This document shows, one piece after another, positions 16,710 through 25,837 of a DNA stretch of 64,000 nt. The notes beneath the pieces are model-generated. The model did not search any database. It saw only the letters and a program-made list of their open reading frames with translations, and was not told the origin of the DNA. Origin of the DNA: Bacteroidales bacterium (lineage in GTDB: Bacteria; Bacteroidota; Bacteroidia; Bacteroidales; Muribaculaceae). Position numbers and translations under genes: made by a program. The DNA lies in NCBI GenBank assembly GCA_003150235.1, contig QAMW01000007.1, positions 1 to 64,000 of the forward strand, written 5' to 3'. The first letter of the stretch is position 1, and every line of letters begins with the position of its first letter.

Positions 16710-17621
16710 ATGATAATTTCCATGAAAGATGCAAACAACAACATTAACGATAACGCCCAATTGTATGGGGACAATGAAATAATTCTTTACCAACCTGATT
16801 CTACCCTATCATTAAATGTGAGAGTAGAAAATGAAACTGTATGGCTAACGCAAGCTCAGATGACAGAATTGTTTCAAACCACTCGAAACAATATTACACT
16901 CCATATACGTAATATATTTAAGGAAGGAGAATTAGATGAATTTTCAGTTAGTAAGGAATCCTTACTAACTGCCTCCGATGGTAAACGATATAAAACCAAA
17001 TTCTATTCGCTTGATGTAATAATATCAGTCGGCTACAGGGTAAAATCAATCCGCGGTACACAATTCCGAATTTGGGCAAATAAAATTCTGAGGGAATATC
17101 TTTTGCGTGGTTATAGCGTCAATCAGCGTCTTCTTTATATGGAAACCAGAATTGACCACCGCTTGACAGAGCATGATAAACGGCTTGATGATCTGACAGA
17201 TAAAGTCGATTTCTTTATCCGCACTTCATTACCACCTAAAGAAGGAGTATTTTTCAATGGGCAAATATTTGATGCTCATGAATTTATATGTCGTCTTATA
17301 AAAAGTGCCAACAAAAGGATTATTTTAATCGATAACTACGTTGATGAATCGGTACTGGTTCAGCTCGACAACCGACAGTCGGACGTATCGGCAATAATAT
17401 ACACAAGTGAAATCAGTGCAATCTTTAGGCAAAGCGTCAATCGACACAACCGTCAATATACAAAGATTGAGGTTAGAACTGCACACAAAATACATGACAG
17501 ATTCATAATTATAGATGATGCGCTCTATCACATTGGGGCATCGGTCAAAGACCTTGGGAAGAAGCTATTTGCCTTCTCAAGACTGGAAATATCTCCTGAA
17601 TATATTTTGGACAACATATAG
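16710..17621 (+). CDS. RhuM-type DNA-binding protein with C-terminal PLD-like domain
   Basis: 303 residues. The N-terminal half resembles RhuM/Bro-N proteins (VWLTQAQMTELFQTTRNNIT, then YKTKFYSLDVIISVGYRV and the arginine-rich RGTQFRIWANKIL). The C-terminal half, from about residue 180, resembles a phospholipase-D-like module (KRIILIDNYVDESVL, then IHDRFIIIDDALYHIGAS near 258). Such fusions occur on mobile or defence-associated DNA; the target is unknown. It faces the minus-strand capsule genes and has no evident functional link to polysaccharide synthesis. An ATG at 16722 is an alternative start. Confidence 0.75.
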   Translation: MIISMKDANNNINDNAQLYGDNEIILYQPDSTLSLNVRVENETVWLTQAQMTELFQTTRNNITLHIRNIFKEGELDEFSVSKESLLTASDGKRYKTKFYSLDVIISVGYRVKSIRGTQFRIWANKILREYLLRGYSVNQRLLYMETRIDHRLTEHDKRLDDLTDKVDFFIRTSLPPKEGVFFNGQIFDAHEFICRLIKSANKRIILIDNYVDESVLVQLDNRQSDVSAIIYTSEISAIFRQSVNRHNRQYTKIEVRTAHKIHDRFIIIDDALYHIGASVKDLGKKLFAFSRLEISPEYILDNI

Positions 17622-17657
17622 CATCAGTGTACTATACTCAGTTACCATTTTTCGCAG

Positions 17658-18251
17658 CTATGGGATTTTGTGCGCTTCCCATTTACCGGTGGAGTGATTG
17701 AAACGACGGATGACACGTGCCGGGACTCCCACAGCCACACAATAGTCGGGAATATCCTTTGTCACGACCGAGTTAGCTCCAATCACACAATGCTTACCTA
17801 TATTCGCACCCAAAACAACCACTCCAACACCGAGCCATGAACCCTCCCCTATCCTTACTGTGCCAATCTGTTTTACCGGTTGGTCCATCACAGCAATATC
17901 AGGATTCTCATAAGTGTGGAGATTGTCGGATATGTACACGCGGTCGGCAGTCAATACCTTGTCTTCAATCACTATACTTTCCGTTGCGTAGATTTCGTTA
18001 AAATGCCCAATCACGCATCCTTTACCTATTTTAAGTTCACAACGGGAAGCTCCGGTATGAGGCACAGCGGCAAGCCAGCTCTTGTACTGGATAAGCGTGT
18101 TATCACCGATTGATATATTTTCCTCTCCGTAGATATGTAACGGAGAATGAATCGACACCCCTTTCCCGAAATATCCAAACCGGCGCGAATAAAAGATATT
18201 AAAAAGGAATTTTCTTGCTTTACGCGTAATGCTACTTATCAACGGCTCCAT
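17658..18251 (-). CDS. Hexapeptide-repeat acyltransferase (WbbJ-like)
   Basis: 197 residues forming a left-handed beta-helix, seen as repeated hexapeptides (ISIGDNTLIQ, IGEGSWLGVGVVVLGANIG) and the conserved end CVIGANSVVTKDIPDYCVAV. These enzymes use acetyl-CoA to acetylate a sugar of a surface polysaccharide. It is the last gene of the minus-strand capsule operon, and its start overlaps the end of the glycosyltransferase gene by 20 bases. Confidence 0.9.
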   Translation of the reverse strand: MEPLISSITRKARKFLFNIFYSRRFGYFGKGVSIHSPLHIYGEENISIGDNTLIQYKSWLAAVPHTGASRCELKIGKGCVIGHFNEIYATESIVIEDKVLTADRVYISDNLHTYENPDIAVMDQPVKQIGTVRIGEGSWLGVGVVVLGANIGKHCVIGANSVVTKDIPDYCVAVGVPARVIRRFNHSTGKWEAHKIP

Positions 18252-19380
18252 ATTTCAGATATGTGTTATAGACAGCTGCAGTGTTGTCTGATGACAAAAA
18301 ATGAGACTGAGAAAACTTCCAACCACGCCCGGCAATATCTTTCATCTTATCCTGATGGTCAATGGCGAAAGCCATTTTATCGGCAAGCTGCGATACATCA
18401 CCGGTTTTAAACAGAAATCCCGTTACACCGTCATCAACAAGCTCACTGTTAGCCCCGCCATCAGAAGCGATAACGAGAAGATTAGCTCGCATATATTCGA
18501 TTGTAACGCGACCAAACGCTTCATTTGTCGAGAGCATAAGTCCACAATCCATGTCAGCATAAAGAAGCTGCGGATCTTTCACCCATCCGAGAAATGTCAC
18601 AAATGAACCGAGATTATAGCTTTTTACTTTTTCTTCAAGCAAAGTACGGTCTTTTCCTTCTCCGATGATTGAGAGGTGTAAATTTTTGTAACCCCGTTGA
18701 TTTATCAATATATTCATCGCCTCAACGGCATCATACTGACGTTTGGCTTTATTCAAAGCGCCGGTAATACAAAATCTTACCACCTCGCTGTCATGTTTGC
18801 TAACCGGAGCAGAAGTATCCACAGGAATACCATTATAAATCACATCAATCCTGTCCTTATCAATAAACGGCACAAACCGGTTCTTAACATTTCCCGATAT
18901 AGCTATTATCCGTGAAGCATCTCTATAAACCGACATTTCCTGCACCCGACCGAAAATAGGCTTAAGATTGAAATCCCAGTCACCAAATTCACGGAAATGC
19001 CAAATATGCGGCACCCCAAGCCTCCGTGCAATCAATGCCCCAATATTGAAAATACTACTATTTGAATGCACGAGATCAATCTTCACGTCTTTTAGTTCAT
19101 GTAAAATTACGTGCAAATTCACTAAATTGGTAGTGTACCGGACAAAATTTAACGGACTGCGCGATTGATATTTAAAGGGATAAAATCGGGAAGCGATACA
19201 TTTTATCCCGTATTTTTCAGCCTCACGCAAAATACTTGAAGAGGAATGCTTAATCTCAATAGGAGTAAGCAATATTGGAGTCACTGAATATGGAGGCTGT
19301 TGCAATTCCACCATGAGCCGAAGCAGCGAATGATTTCCACCATCCATCGGAGTGCAGTGAGTAACAAACAATACATTCAT
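18232..19380 (-). CDS. Glycosyltransferase family 4 (GT-B fold)
   Basis: 382 residues. The N-terminus MNVLFVTHCTPMDGGNHSLL and the C-terminal EX7E-type motif in EAFGRVTIEY (near residue 290), followed by SDGGANSELVDDGVTG, define a retaining GT-B enzyme of the GT4 group. It would add one sugar from a nucleotide donor to the growing repeat unit. The donor cannot be read from sequence. It lies 7 bases downstream of the preceding glycosyltransferase-like gene. Confidence 0.92.
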   Translation of the reverse strand: MNVLFVTHCTPMDGGNHSLLRLMVELQQPPYSVTPILLTPIEIKHSSSSILREAEKYGIKCIASRFYPFKYQSRSPLNFVRYTTNLVNLHVILHELKDVKIDLVHSNSSIFNIGALIARRLGVPHIWHFREFGDWDFNLKPIFGRVQEMSVYRDASRIIAISGNVKNRFVPFIDKDRIDVIYNGIPVDTSAPVSKHDSEVVRFCITGALNKAKRQYDAVEAMNILINQRGYKNLHLSIIGEGKDRTLLEEKVKSYNLGSFVTFLGWVKDPQLLYADMDCGLMLSTNEAFGRVTIEYMRANLLVIASDGGANSELVDDGVTGFLFKTGDVSQLADKMAFAIDHQDKMKDIAGRGWKFSQSHFLSSDNTAAVYNTYLKYGAVDK

Positions 19381-19387
19381 GACCGGA

Positions 19388-20323
19388 CTATTCTAATATG
19401 TCAGACAGACAGTGCCTGAGACTATAATATTCGTAGAATCCAGCATCTTGTCCACCCTCTTTTCCTAACTCCAGGACAGGCTTATCCACATCAAGGACTG
19501 TGAATGACGAAGGAGAAATATGTGGAGCATTTTGAATTTCCCGATTCGTCGTGTAAAGATGCTTTCCCATAGCCAATGCCTCGATAGTCCGCATAGTGAG
19601 TCCCGACTGATTTTCCTCAACTATATCCAGCACGGCTTTCGAACTATCAGTAACCTGACAAAACTCATCATAGGGCAACTTCAAGTTGTTGCATAAACGG
19701 TGTCCGGTAATTTTATCGATGACCGTGCGTAACACCGATGATTTCAACCTGAAATAGACATTCTTGTCTGACGGCAAAAGTGATGCAACTTTTTTTAAGA
19801 AGCGATATCTCCCCGGACGATCTTCTCCTATAAAAGAGATATCATATTTATAAGAAGCGCTTCCACTCCCTTTCTTCTGATAAAACAACGGGCGGAAAAA
19901 AAAATCTTTATGGCATAGGCAATCCGACGGGTCGAAGCTGGAAATCTTATCAAAATAAGGTAGCAATATGTCGCGATTATGAATTTTATCAAGATTATCC
20001 CAAAGGTATAATACAAATCGCGCTTTAGGATTTTTCTGTTTTAAATATTCAAGATGTCGCCGGGTCAGGTTTTCGCCTTTGATTACAAATATAATATCGT
20101 TATCCGTACGGGAGGCAAGGATATTTTGCCATACACGATTGTCAGCCCGACGCCGGTTTATGGCACCGAGACAAAGCTTTTTAAACAATTTACCGGTCAC
20201 ACCTAAATCCACCAGCGATGTAGCATATACGGTATCATAGCCCATTTCGTCAAGTGTGGCTTTAATGGCAGAATCGTAATTATAAAATCCAAGTCCGACA
20301 AACAATACCTTCTTCCCGTCCAT
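19388..20323 (-). CDS. Glycosyltransferase-like protein (CgeB-like)
   Basis: 311 residues. KKVLFVGLGFYNYDSAI at the start and the late segment SGLTMRTIEALAMGKHLYTTN resemble CgeB-type or distant GT-B glycosyltransferases. FVLYLWDNLDKI and YDISFIGEDRPGRY fit the same group. The sugar donor is unknown and membership is less certain than for the neighbouring GT4. It is packed 3 bases after the epimerase gene in the same operon. Confidence 0.72.
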   Translation of the reverse strand: MDGKKVLFVGLGFYNYDSAIKATLDEMGYDTVYATSLVDLGVTGKLFKKLCLGAINRRRADNRVWQNILASRTDNDIIFVIKGENLTRRHLEYLKQKNPKARFVLYLWDNLDKIHNRDILLPYFDKISSFDPSDCLCHKDFFFRPLFYQKKGSGSASYKYDISFIGEDRPGRYRFLKKVASLLPSDKNVYFRLKSSVLRTVIDKITGHRLCNNLKLPYDEFCQVTDSSKAVLDIVEENQSGLTMRTIEALAMGKHLYTTNREIQNAPHISPSSFTVLDVDKPVLELGKEGGQDAGFYEYYSLRHCLSDILE

Positions 20324-20326
20324 AAC

Positions 20327-21466
20327 TTACTTAAAAAGACCCTTAGACTTCATTTCTTCCAAAGATTTTTCGTAACCGTCAGCCGTGATTTCCTGGGTAT
20401 TCACCCAATCGGTAAATTTTTTTAATCCGTTTTCCAAATTCCATTTCGGCATGTATCCCAACTTTTCTTTAGCGAGAGTTATATCGGCAAAATTATGCCT
20501 GATATCTCCAAGCCTGTAATTGCCTGATACGACAAGGGGCACTTCCATACCGTAATTTTTACACAGTGTGCGCGCGACAGTCATGACATCGGTAGCGACC
20601 CCGGAGCCGATATTAAAAGCGAGACCGCTTATATCCTTTGCGTCAAGAGCAAGTATTGTAGCCTCGACTACATCATCAATATATACAAAGTCACGGCTCT
20701 CCTTACCATCTTCAAATATATTTATCTCTTTTCCCTGCTTTATCCTTGTAGAAAAGATACTCAATATTCCTGTATAAGGATTAGTCAAGGACTGCCCAGG
20801 GCCATATACATTCTGATATCGGAAAGACACCGAATCTATGCCGATGCTTTTGCATACGAGATGTACCAACTGACCTTGCACTTGCTTAGTTATGCCGTAG
20901 ACTGACGTAGGATGGATCAGAGAGTCCTCCGTAGTGGCAACAAGCTTCAAAGGAGAAGAAGCACCGGGATAAACAGGGTCAAAGTAGCCTGCAGACATAG
21001 TGTCATCAGTACGGTCATCAGGATATACATAGCTATTAAGATCGCTGCTCCAATAACGGCCTTCACCATATATGGCGCGTGACTCTGCAACTATGACACG
21101 TTTTACACGGTGGTCGGTATTGGTCAATAAATCAAGTAAAATAGCGGTACCACCTATATTAACATCAACATATTTCTCAATTTCATACATCGACTGTCCG
21201 GTTCCGGTTTCAGCAGCAAGATGTATAACTGCATCGGCATCAACGAGGGCTTTCTCCCAGTCGGCGCGGTTTCTTACATCGCCTTTTATGAAATCGACCT
21301 TGTCCATGATAGACCGGTATAATGGAGATGTAAGTTCAGGCTGTTCACCATGAATCTGCGGAGACAGATTATCCAGCACCGTCACCTTTCTACCATGTGC
21401 CAAGAGTTGCAAAGCAATATTGGAGCCAATGAATCCGGCACCACCGGTTATTAAAATTCTATCCAT
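20327..21466 (-). CDS. NAD-dependent sugar epimerase/dehydratase (extended SDR)
   Basis: 379 residues with the Rossmann motif GGAGFIGSN (residues 8-16) and the catalytic YGITK near residue 190. The loop SVSFRYQNVYGPGQ is typical of nucleotide-sugar 4-epimerases and 4,6-dehydratases. It most resembles dTDP-L-rhamnose 4-epimerase or UDP-sugar epimerases, but the substrate is not certain. It would supply a modified sugar for the polysaccharide made by this locus. Confidence 0.88.
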   Translation of the reverse strand: MDRILITGGAGFIGSNIALQLLAHGRKVTVLDNLSPQIHGEQPELTSPLYRSIMDKVDFIKGDVRNRADWEKALVDADAVIHLAAETGTGQSMYEIEKYVDVNIGGTAILLDLLTNTDHRVKRVIVAESRAIYGEGRYWSSDLNSYVYPDDRTDDTMSAGYFDPVYPGASSPLKLVATTEDSLIHPTSVYGITKQVQGQLVHLVCKSIGIDSVSFRYQNVYGPGQSLTNPYTGILSIFSTRIKQGKEINIFEDGKESRDFVYIDDVVEATILALDAKDISGLAFNIGSGVATDVMTVARTLCKNYGMEVPLVVSGNYRLGDIRHNFADITLAKEKLGYMPKWNLENGLKKFTDWVNTQEITADGYEKSLEEMKSKGLFK

Positions 21467-21485
21467 TTTTTATATGTGTGCATTA

Positions 21486-22607
21486 TTACATTTCGTCTTG
21501 TGAATATACCGATTTATCTACCGCATCATCAAATATCGTGTAAAAATGTTGTATCTTGAACATTTGATGAGCCTCACTCTTGCCCGACATCACTAAATAG
21601 TATTGCCTCAAAGGCATGATGAGCATCAATGATATTATTGCGATGGATATATATTTCGGGTATTCTTTCCAAAGGATTCTCATTGTAATAGGAATTGTCA
21701 TGCAGTTAAACATGGTATAGTACCATGCAAGACGCCACATATCGGCAAAAAGGATTGCCGAGAGGAAAAATCCACCGATTGAAAGAATAGTCAACTTATA
21801 TTGGGAATCGGTCATTTTAGGTATGCACCATAACATGCTAAATAAAGTCACGATTCTATAGAACGCTTCAACAGGACCTATTCTGAAATCATCCAAATCG
21901 GCGCTGTCAAGCACGTCAATATAATACTCATATTTTCCTGCCATTCCGGTAATAGACAACAGATTGTAAAGCATTTTGACATTGCTGACAAGCAGACCGG
22001 AACTACCAATGAATATCACACCTATGACAATTATTGCAAAGCGGTTAGGACGCCATTTAATAAAAGGCAATGCGAAAAACAAAATTGCCATATAAGCGGC
22101 AGAGTGAATGTTAACCGCTATCACCAGCAAAATAATCGCATAAATAAAACGTGCCTTATCAGTTCTTGACAACAGGACATACGGAATCCACATCACGACC
22201 GCCATTGATATGAACTGACGTTTTACAGTCATGAAATTGAACACTGTATTCGGATCCATGATAAACAATACAATAGCAAGCCAATACCAACGCTTATCCA
22301 CATATTTTTTTATCATGAAACACAAAGTGTACATCTCAAAAGCCGCCATGCAGGCATTAAAAAAGACGTAACCGAATGGCTTGAATATCATGACCAGAAG
22401 CATATAAAGGGGTTCCCACACCCCTTTAGGCGGAAACTGGAAATTTTCGTAATATACCCTGTAGTCGATTGTGGTATAATATTCTATGGAGAATATCATC
22501 CACAATCCGGCAAAAATGAGATTTATATACTCAGTTTTTGTATAGTCACTTTTATAGTAGAGATATAAAAGAATCAGGGATAATAACACATAGATATTAT
22601 AAATCAT
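21486..22607 (-). CDS. EpsG-family polysaccharide polymerase (Wzy-like)
   Basis: 373 residues with about 10 membrane spans. The family signature region is FNFMTVKRQFISMAVVMWIPY, with the Lys-Arg-Gln seen in EpsG proteins. It would join lipid-linked repeat units on the periplasmic side, between flippase and Wzc/Wza in the pathway. It lies 36 bases after Wzc in the minus-strand operon. Confidence 0.85.
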   Translation of the reverse strand: MIYNIYVLLSLILLYLYYKSDYTKTEYINLIFAGLWMIFSIEYYTTIDYRVYYENFQFPPKGVWEPLYMLLVMIFKPFGYVFFNACMAAFEMYTLCFMIKKYVDKRWYWLAIVLFIMDPNTVFNFMTVKRQFISMAVVMWIPYVLLSRTDKARFIYAIILLVIAVNIHSAAYMAILFFALPFIKWRPNRFAIIVIGVIFIGSSGLLVSNVKMLYNLLSITGMAGKYEYYIDVLDSADLDDFRIGPVEAFYRIVTLFSMLWCIPKMTDSQYKLTILSIGGFFLSAILFADMWRLAWYYTMFNCMTIPITMRILWKEYPKYISIAIISLMLIMPLRQYYLVMSGKSEAHQMFKIQHFYTIFDDAVDKSVYSQDEM

Positions 22608-22643
22608 AATACCGGCATAATTTATTACCTCAAATCCACGTCA

Positions 22644-24935
22644 TCAATGCGGATAAATCTGAGACGGTTTAACTCCGTTAATAATAAGTCCAATGCGCTT
22701 CAACGGACTGATTAACGAAAGTTCACCGAGCGAATTCATTTGGGCGAAAGTAGTATGATTTATCCTACAAACAATCAAGGTTATATCAGCAACCCTGTTT
22801 AATGAGGCAGAATCACTTATTTGTCCCAGCGGAGAGCTATCTACAACAATTATGTCAAAGCGACGCCTAAGCTCTTCAAACAGCATATCAACGCGTTTGG
22901 ACATAAGCAATTCCGAAGGATTAGGCGGTATGATTCCTCCAGCTACAATGCTTAGATTCGATTCTGACTTTACCTTCTGAACCAAGTCATTAATCGTTAC
23001 ATTATCATCAATAAGATATTGAGATATTCCAACACTCTCAGGCATATCAAAAAATTCAGCTATCTGAGGATTTCTGATATCCATATCAACAAGTACAACT
23101 TTTTTACCGGTCTGAGCAATGCTGGCGGCTAAATTTGCAGCGACAAATGTTTTTCCGGAACCGGATGACATTGATGTTATTTGAATCGTCTTATTGTCGG
23201 CTCCCGCCATAAGGAATTGCATGTTTGTGCGTAACTGACGGAATGTTTCAGCGGTCTCATTGCTGTAATCAAATGATACGCGCTTGTCATTTGACTTATT
23301 CTTGCTAATCGAGCCTATAATCGGGAAAGACACAGAATCAGCGACTTCCTTTCTTGATGAAATTTTATTTCTGAATAAATCACGGACATACAACCATACC
23401 GGTACAGCAATCAATCCAAGTATAAAGAACAGAATCATAATCTGTACTTTAGTCAGATTTGCCTGACCTTCAAGAGGATATGCGCGATCTATCACCTGAC
23501 CCTTCGGAATAGCATTTGCTATGCGGAGGTTAGTTTCTTCCAATTGCTTTAACAAAAGAAGATAGATGTTTTCCTGCACCATCTGACGGCGCTTGATATT
23601 GAGATATTCTCTTTCCTGACGAGGAAGTTCACCGAGGCGGGAGTCACTCTCGTTCATCTGCTCACGCAAGTCGTGGAGTTTCACGCGTGCCGAAGCGAGT
23701 GAGCGGTCAAGAGTGGCATTGATATTATCGCGCATTGCATCGAGCTGACCGGAAATAGTGCGCAGCGCGGCGTTATTGTTGGTCTTCGCGTTGTTTATGA
23801 GTTTCATGCGCTCGAGCACGAGCTTGTTATATTCCGTAATAGCCTCCACAGCAGCCTCGGCACCGTAAGGCGTGGGGATAAGGTCGTATTTATGACTGGG
23901 GTCATTCATGAGTTCACGTGTCATCTCCAGAATTTCATACTCGGTCTCCGCCTTTACAAGCTCTTGGTCGATGGTGCCTTTCTTTGTAAATATGTATTGT
24001 GCGTCAGCAGTCAGGTCAACAATATTATTGTCCTTCTTATAGTTTTCGACCGTGCGCTCAGTTGAATTAAGTTCTTCCGTAAGGTCGGTAAGACGCTTTT
24101 CCACAAAGTCGGCAGTAATCTGATTTCGCACACGGTTTTCGTGAATACCGCGCTGATTGTAGCCATCGACCACAGCATTCACAATTTTTTCGGCAAACGG
24201 AATGCTCGTTGAATTTAGAGAAACAGTAATTACACGTGCTTTCTTATTTGGGATGGCACACATCACATTCTTTTGCAGACTTTCCGTGGCAGCATTGTAG
24301 CTTGTCACTAAAACAGTCATATTGAGCGATTCACCTTCCTCATAATATTTCGTCGTGTTAAACACAAATTCACCATAAGAGGTTTTAAACCGCACCGGAA
24401 AAGTCTTGTCCTTTGTCTCCGCAATAGTTGAAAACCTGTCCTTTTTCATTTTCACATCAACCTTGCCATTTTTTGACACATTGAGCTTGAAAATCACCGG
24501 CTCTGTCAGCGTGTCAGAAAATTCCTGCGGGATAATTAACTCAATAGGACTGTCATCATACTTGCGTACTTTTTTTAAAAGATTTTTCTTTACAATGTAT
24601 TGTTCATTGAGCTGATATTCCCTGACTATATTATTAAACAAGGTGTGAGAATACATTAGCGCAATCTCGTCATCGACTGCTGCCTTTCCACCAAACATAT
24701 CCGCCATGCTGAAGTTGCGTAGAAAGTCGTTCTTGGTGTCATTATCGGTGATAAGTACATTTGCCTGGACTTCATATATCGGGGATTTAGTGTAGGCGTA
24801 AATACCGCCAAGTATCATGAATACGATTACCGACACGAGGATGTATTTCCATTTGGTAGAATAGAAACGCAGGAGTGATATGATGTCAATCTTCTTATCC
24901 TTTTTCTTGTCGCTTTGAGTGTTTATCTCTCTCAT
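22644..24935 (-). CDS. Wzc-type chain-length regulator and tyrosine autokinase
   Basis: 763 residues. The N-terminal Wzz domain has a first membrane helix at about 30-50 and a long periplasmic coiled-coil, with a second helix near 505-525. The cytosolic BY-kinase domain has Walker A SSGSGKT (about residue 590), Walker A' VVLVDMDIRNP and Walker B IIVVDSSPLG. It controls chain length and export with Wza. The protein ends SQIYPH, so the tyrosine-rich C-terminal tail usual for these kinases is absent; only one tyrosine remains there. The Wza gene precedes it by 12 bases. Confidence 0.92.
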   Translation of the reverse strand: MREINTQSDKKKDKKIDIISLLRFYSTKWKYILVSVIVFMILGGIYAYTKSPIYEVQANVLITDNDTKNDFLRNFSMADMFGGKAAVDDEIALMYSHTLFNNIVREYQLNEQYIVKKNLLKKVRKYDDSPIELIIPQEFSDTLTEPVIFKLNVSKNGKVDVKMKKDRFSTIAETKDKTFPVRFKTSYGEFVFNTTKYYEEGESLNMTVLVTSYNAATESLQKNVMCAIPNKKARVITVSLNSTSIPFAEKIVNAVVDGYNQRGIHENRVRNQITADFVEKRLTDLTEELNSTERTVENYKKDNNIVDLTADAQYIFTKKGTIDQELVKAETEYEILEMTRELMNDPSHKYDLIPTPYGAEAAVEAITEYNKLVLERMKLINNAKTNNNAALRTISGQLDAMRDNINATLDRSLASARVKLHDLREQMNESDSRLGELPRQEREYLNIKRRQMVQENIYLLLLKQLEETNLRIANAIPKGQVIDRAYPLEGQANLTKVQIMILFFILGLIAVPVWLYVRDLFRNKISSRKEVADSVSFPIIGSISKNKSNDKRVSFDYSNETAETFRQLRTNMQFLMAGADNKTIQITSMSSGSGKTFVAANLAASIAQTGKKVVLVDMDIRNPQIAEFFDMPESVGISQYLIDDNVTINDLVQKVKSESNLSIVAGGIIPPNPSELLMSKRVDMLFEELRRRFDIIVVDSSPLGQISDSASLNRVADITLIVCRINHTTFAQMNSLGELSLISPLKRIGLIINGVKPSQIYPH

Positions 24936-24947
24936 GGCTGCTGACGG

Positions 24948-25754
24948 TTATTTGTTAATAAACAGGGCGATACAAAGTGAGGCTATTACCGAGCAGGCGC
25001 TTACGATGGCGCTTACTACCTGGATTTTGAACGAATTGTTCTGGTTGTAGGTGGCGACATCTTTCCTGATGGCGTTGGGTTCTACGTAGACGACATCGTT
25101 TTGCTGCAGGTAGAAATAGGGCTCGGTCATCAGGTCGGATTTGTTCAAATCGACGTGATAGAATATTCTCTTTCCTTCCACCTCACGGATTATCAGCACA
25201 TTGTTGCGCTCGCCGTACTGGGTGAGGTCACCGGCATCGGCAAGTGCGTCAAGCACAGTGTAGCGTTCGCGTGTGACATTGTATGCCCCCGGTTTCTGAA
25301 CCTCTCCAAGCACATTGACACGGAAATTGGCAAGCTCGACTTTCACGTAAGGGTCCTCGACATCGCGGCTTATGCGCTTGGTGAGCAACTGCGTGAGCTG
25401 TTCGGTGGTTAGTCCTGCCACATGGATTGTGCCGAGCTGCGGGAAATTGATGTCGCCTGCCTTGTCGACGCGATAGGTAAGTGTGCGTGGCTGAGTGGTG
25501 GTCAGCAATGTGGTCGACGTGGCAGGGTTGATGAGAGGGAGGTTATACTCGAGTGTCGCTTCAGGCACAAGCGAGGTGACGGTAATCATCAGCTCATCGT
25601 CGGGGATGATTTTTATCGCGTAATCCGACGACGGAAGCTCTCCGGTGACCTGTGTCTTTATATCCTCAAAATAAGGAAGCGAGGTCTTTGATGAGGTACA
25701 CGCGCCGACAGTCAACAGCACTGTGCAGATAATGAGGTATTTAAATGATTTCAT
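24948..25754 (-). CDS. Wza-type polysaccharide export lipoprotein
   Basis: 268 residues with lipobox LTVGAC (Cys19). The Poly_export domain (YAIKIIPDDELMITVTS) is followed by a SLBB-type segment (VNVLGEVQKPGAYNV) and a C-terminal membrane helix (VVSAIVSACSVIASLCIAL). It forms the periplasmic/outer-membrane channel for the polysaccharide. It is the first gene of the minus-strand capsule operon; no clear consensus promoter is seen in the 80 bases upstream. Confidence 0.92.
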   Translation of the reverse strand: MKSFKYLIICTVLLTVGACTSSKTSLPYFEDIKTQVTGELPSSDYAIKIIPDDELMITVTSLVPEATLEYNLPLINPATSTTLLTTTQPRTLTYRVDKAGDINFPQLGTIHVAGLTTEQLTQLLTKRISRDVEDPYVKVELANFRVNVLGEVQKPGAYNVTRERYTVLDALADAGDLTQYGERNNVLIIREVEGKRIFYHVDLNKSDLMTEPYFYLQQNDVVYVEPNAIRKDVATYNQNNSFKIQVVSAIVSACSVIASLCIALFINK

Positions 25755-25837
25755 TGTAAGTTGTCTTGATATTATATTGAATAACGGAGTGATAAGGTGC
25801 TTTATTATCTTAATTTAACATTTTTTTGAGACGAAAA

